The notes under the pieces: model-generated
Databases searched by the model: none
Seen by the model: the letters and a program-made list of their open reading frames with translations, nothing else
Told to the model about the DNA's origin: nothing
NCBI GenBank assembly: GCA_958449715.1
Contig: CAUDIU010000088.1
Span: 1 to 6,262, forward strand
Length of the DNA: 6,262 nt
Source: an uncultured Clostridium sp.
GTDB taxonomy: Bacteria > Cyanobacteriota > Vampirovibrionia > Gastranaerophilales > Gastranaerophilaceae
Reading direction: 5' to 3'
Position numbers and translations under genes: made by a program
Part shown: positions 4,215-6,262 of the stretch, piece by piece
Layout of the letters: each line of letters opens with the position of its first letter
Numbering within the stretch: the first letter of the stretch is position 1

Positions 4215-6018
4215 ATGCTTTAACAAGTGATTTTGCAAATGATTCAGAACTTCTGGAATGAATTTCATCTTCAATTTTTGAAATAAATTCATCAACACTC
4301 ATTGTGCCAACTTGTCCGATACCGCGAGCTCTTACTGCAACTGAGTTTGCTTCAATTTCCTTATCACCGATTACGCAAACATAAGGAATTTTCTTATCTT
4401 GTAAGCTTTCTCTGATTTTGTAATTCATACTTTCAGATCTGTCATCAAGATTTACTCTTATACCTTTATCACGCATTTTTTTGTATACTTTTTCAGCAAA
4501 GTCAATGTGTTTTTCGTTGCTGATTGGAACAATTGCAACTTGTGTAGGTGCAAGCCATGTTGGGAATGCGCCTGCATAGTGTTCGATTAAGATACCATGG
4601 AAACGTTCCATTGATCCGAAAATTACACGGTGCAACATTACAGGAGTTTTCATTGAACCGTCTTTGTCTTGATATTTAATATCAAATCTTTCCGGTAAGT
4701 TAAAGTCTAATTGAATTGTAGCACATTGCCAAGTTCTGCCGATTGCATCTTTGACTTTGAAGTCAATTTTTGGTCCGTAAAATGCACCATCGCCTTCATT
4801 GATGTCATATTTCATTCCACGTCTGTCCATTGCTTCTTTTAGACCAGCTTCTGCTCTGTTCCAGTTTTCAATTTCTCCAACGTAACTTTCTGGACGTGTT
4901 GATAATTCAACTTCAAATTTCATGTTGAAAATTTCCATTGTATCAGCTACAAAGTCAATAATTTCGTTGATTTCATCTACTAATTGTTCAGGTGTACAGA
5001 AAATGTGAGCATCATCTTGAGTAAAGCCTTGTACACGAGTAAGACCTGATAGAGCTCCAGATTTTTCTTTTCTGTAAACAGTTCCTAATTCTGCCATTCT
5101 TAGCGGTAATGAACGGTAAGAATATCTGTTTGCTTGGTAAATTAATATGTGGAATGGGCAATTCATTGGTTTTAAAATGAATTGTTCATCTGAATCTTCA
5201 TCTTTTTGAATAAAGAACATATTTTCACGGTAGTGGTCAGCGTGACCAGAAATTTCCCATAATTTAGATTTTGCTATATGTGGCGTATTTACAATTACAT
5301 ATCCGCGTTTTCTATGTTCAGTTCTCCAGTAATTTTCGATTTCTTCTCTTACAACTGCTAAGTTTGGATGCCATAGAACAAGACCTCCGCCTAATTCATC
5401 TCTTGTTGAGAATAAATCAAGTTTTGCTCCGATTTTTCTATGGTCACGTTTTTCAGCTTCTTCAATAAAATGTAAGTAATCAGCTAAATCTTCTTTGCTC
5501 CAGAATGCTGTTGCATAAATTCTTTGAAGCATTTTATTTTTAGCATTACCTCTCCAGTAAGCACCTGCAACTTTTAATAATTTGAATGCATTAGCTTTAA
5601 TATATGATGTATTTGGAAGGTGAGGTCCTGCACATAGGTCATTAAATAGAACATTACCATCTTTGTCTTTTGTTAAGTACAATGTTGGGTTGTCATTTCT
5701 GTGTTCTTCCAATAATTCTGCTTTGTAAATTTCACCTTCAGCTTTAAATTCTTCGATTTGTTTGTCAACATCAGGAATTACATATTTTTCGAATGAAAGA
5801 TTTTGTTTTACAATATTTTTCATTTCTTCTTCGATTTTAACAAGATCTTCTTGGGTAAAAGCGTGACCATCTGTTAAATCGAAGTCATAATAAAAGCCGT
5901 TCTCTACAGCAGGTCCGATAGCTAACTTTGCAGACGGAAACAGCTTTTGAACAGCTTGAGCCATGATGTGTGATGTTGAGTGTCTTAAAACACTTAAAGT
6001 TGATTCGTTTTTTTCCAT
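4213..6018 (-). CDS. thrS: Threonyl-tRNA synthetase without the N-terminal TGS domain
   Basis: This cytoplasmic 601-residue class II enzyme charges tRNA-Thr with threonine. The editing domain (about 8-190) that removes mis-attached serine has H13-x-x-x-H17 and C129-x-x-x-H133 (CAGPH). The catalytic core (about 195-488) has zinc ligands C287 (MNCPFH), H338 (DDAH) and H463 (LHRVIFGS), motif 2 near R316 (TVYRKEKSG) and motif 3 with R472 (GSMERFHG). The anticodon-binding domain covers about 490-590. The Escherichia coli enzyme has 642 residues; the missing part here is the roughly 60-residue TGS domain. The start is firm: GGAAAGGA lies just upstream, and an in-frame TGA (complement of 6034-6036) rules out a longer N-terminus. 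As I recall, several lineages, including cyanobacteria, have TGS-less ThrRS. The gene has its own promoter and leader. Confidence 0.97.
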   Translation of the reverse strand: MEKNESTLSVLRHSTSHIMAQAVQKLFPSAKLAIGPAVENGFYYDFDLTDGHAFTQEDLVKIEEEMKNIVKQNLSFEKYVIPDVDKQIEEFKAEGEIYKAELLEEHRNDNPTLYLTKDKDGNVLFNDLCAGPHLPNTSYIKANAFKLLKVAGAYWRGNAKNKMLQRIYATAFWSKEDLADYLHFIEEAEKRDHRKIGAKLDLFSTRDELGGGLVLWHPNLAVVREEIENYWRTEHRKRGYVIVNTPHIAKSKLWEISGHADHYRENMFFIQKDEDSDEQFILKPMNCPFHILIYQANRYSYRSLPLRMAELGTVYRKEKSGALSGLTRVQGFTQDDAHIFCTPEQLVDEINEIIDFVADTMEIFNMKFEVELSTRPESYVGEIENWNRAEAGLKEAMDRRGMKYDINEGDGAFYGPKIDFKVKDAIGRTWQCATIQLDFNLPERFDIKYQDKDGSMKTPVMLHRVIFGSMERFHGILIEHYAGAFPTWLAPTQVAIVPISNEKHIDFAEKVYKKMRDKGIRVNLDDRSESMNYKIRESLQDKKIPYVCVIGDKEIEANSVAVRARGIGQVGTMSVDEFISKIEDEIHSRSSESFAKSLVKA

Positions 6019-6029
6019 TTTTATCCTTT

Positions 6030-6058
6030 CCGGTCAACGATAACATTCGAAAGACCAA
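6030..6058 (-). promoter_or_regulatory. Hairpin in the thrS leader, next to the ribosome binding site
   Basis: On the minus strand, TTGGTC (6053-6058) can pair with GACCGG (6030-6035): four Watson-Crick pairs plus two G-U. An inner helix CGA/UCG closes a loop AUGUUA that contains UGU. The stem ends at the Shine-Dalgarno AAAGGA. The pairing is short and unproven; a role in controlling thrS translation is inference. Confidence 0.35.
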
Positions 6059-6062
6059 TAAC

Positions 6063-6076
6063 GGGGTGGATCCCCC
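6063..6076 (-). promoter_or_regulatory. GC-rich mini-hairpin in the thrS leader
   Basis: On the minus strand, GGGGGATCCACCCC can fold with four G-C pairs around a 6-base loop. It is the only strongly GC-rich patch in an AT-rich intergenic region and lies in the expected transcript leader. No T-run follows, so it is not a terminator. Confidence 0.4.
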
Positions 6077-6094
6077 TAACTAACTACAATCAAC

Positions 6095-6123
6095 TTTATA
6101 CTACTAATATATAAGAATTACAA
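6095..6123 (-). promoter_or_regulatory. Candidate promoter of thrS
   Basis: On the minus strand, TTGTAA (6118-6123) and TATAAA (6095-6100) are 17 bases apart, matching sigma70 hexamers at 4/6 and 5/6. The -35 begins one base after the stop codon of the upstream gene. It predicts a leader of about 70 bases before the thrS ATG. Confidence 0.6.
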
Positions 6124-6124
6124 G

Positions 6125-6262
6125 TTAAGAATTTTTATTACCAAAAAGTTTTACACAAGCTGCTGAAATTAATGCAGCTGCTCCACCTGTAATTAAAGCC
6201 CATTTAGTTTTGCCTGTTTGTGGTACAAACTTTTTCACAGAATCAAAAGAAAAGTCTTGTAA
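6125..6262 (-). CDS. C-terminal end of a small protein with a membrane tail (runs off the right edge)
   Basis: The last 45 residues are visible, entering at the window edge and ending with TAA (complement of 6125-6127). About 20 polar residues (from LQDFSFDSVKKFVPQTGKTK) precede a hydrophobic segment, WALITGGAAALISAACVKLF, and a short tail GNKNS. This resembles a single C-terminal membrane anchor, like the layout of the protein at 499-771. No family can be named from this fragment, and the true length is unknown. thrS lies downstream on the same strand, with its promoter between. Confidence 0.75.
   Translation of the reverse strand, partial: LQDFSFDSVKKFVPQTGKTKWALITGGAAALISAACVKLFGNKNS

Noticed and set aside
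6061..6077. GGGGTGGATCCCC on the + strand recalls the GGGUGG element of T-box riboswitches, next to a tRNA synthetase gene.
   Set aside because: It is on the strand opposite to thrS. The thrS transcript carries its complement, and no specifier stem or T-box terminator/antiterminator is visible.
6019..6100. A missed TGS domain upstream of the chosen thrS start.
   Set aside because: An in-frame TGA (complement of 6034-6036) lies between the ATG and any upstream sequence.
1..6262. Mobile elements, CRISPR arrays, tRNA or rRNA genes.
   Set aside because: I see no transposase, repeat array, attachment-site duplication or tRNA-like cloverleaf in the window.

Overview
This AT-rich window encodes an oxygen/peroxide-defence operon on the + strand. 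It is flanked by minus-strand genes for an exported M16 peptidase, two small tail-anchored-looking proteins and threonyl-tRNA synthetase. The gene set (PerR-type Fur regulator, rubredoxin, two rubrerythrins, flavodiiron protein) is typical of obligate anaerobes. The low GC, the ThrRS without a TGS domain, and the small proteins with C-terminal hydrophobic tails or low-complexity K/E/A/P composition make me think of gut Melainabacteria (Vampirovibrionia, Gastranaerophilales), the non-photosynthetic relatives of Cyanobacteria. This is an inference from style and content; a clostridial Firmicute is the main alternative.

Layout: 1-423 (-) is the N-terminal part of an exported zinc peptidase of family M16, running off the left edge. 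A perfect 12-bp inverted repeat (453-490) overlaps its candidate promoter. 499-771 (-) is a 90-residue protein of unknown function with one C-terminal membrane segment. 772-894 is a divergent control region with a strong sigma70-type promoter (837-865) and a Fur/PerR box (865-879) for the + strand operon. 895-3818 (+) holds perR, a 45-residue rubredoxin, rubrerythrin 1, rubrerythrin 2 and a flavodiiron protein, with gaps of 19-36 bases, ending at a hairpin terminator (3831-3864). 3944-4162 (+) is a 72-residue low-complexity protein with a strong ribosome binding site. A bidirectional terminator (4183-4214) serves it and thrS. 4213-6018 (-) is thrS, with a structured leader and a promoter (6095-6123). 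6125-6262 (-) is the C-terminal end of another small protein with a membrane tail.

How the operon should work: PerR, with iron bound, represses the operon including its own gene. Peroxide oxidises PerR and releases repression. Rubredoxin then carries electrons to the rubrerythrins, which reduce hydrogen peroxide to water, and to the flavodiiron protein, which reduces oxygen (or NO). The reductase that recharges rubredoxin is not in the window. The most unusual point is that the second rubrerythrin has threonine in place of the first diiron glutamate (E20 position), while the other ligands and the rubredoxin-like domain are kept.
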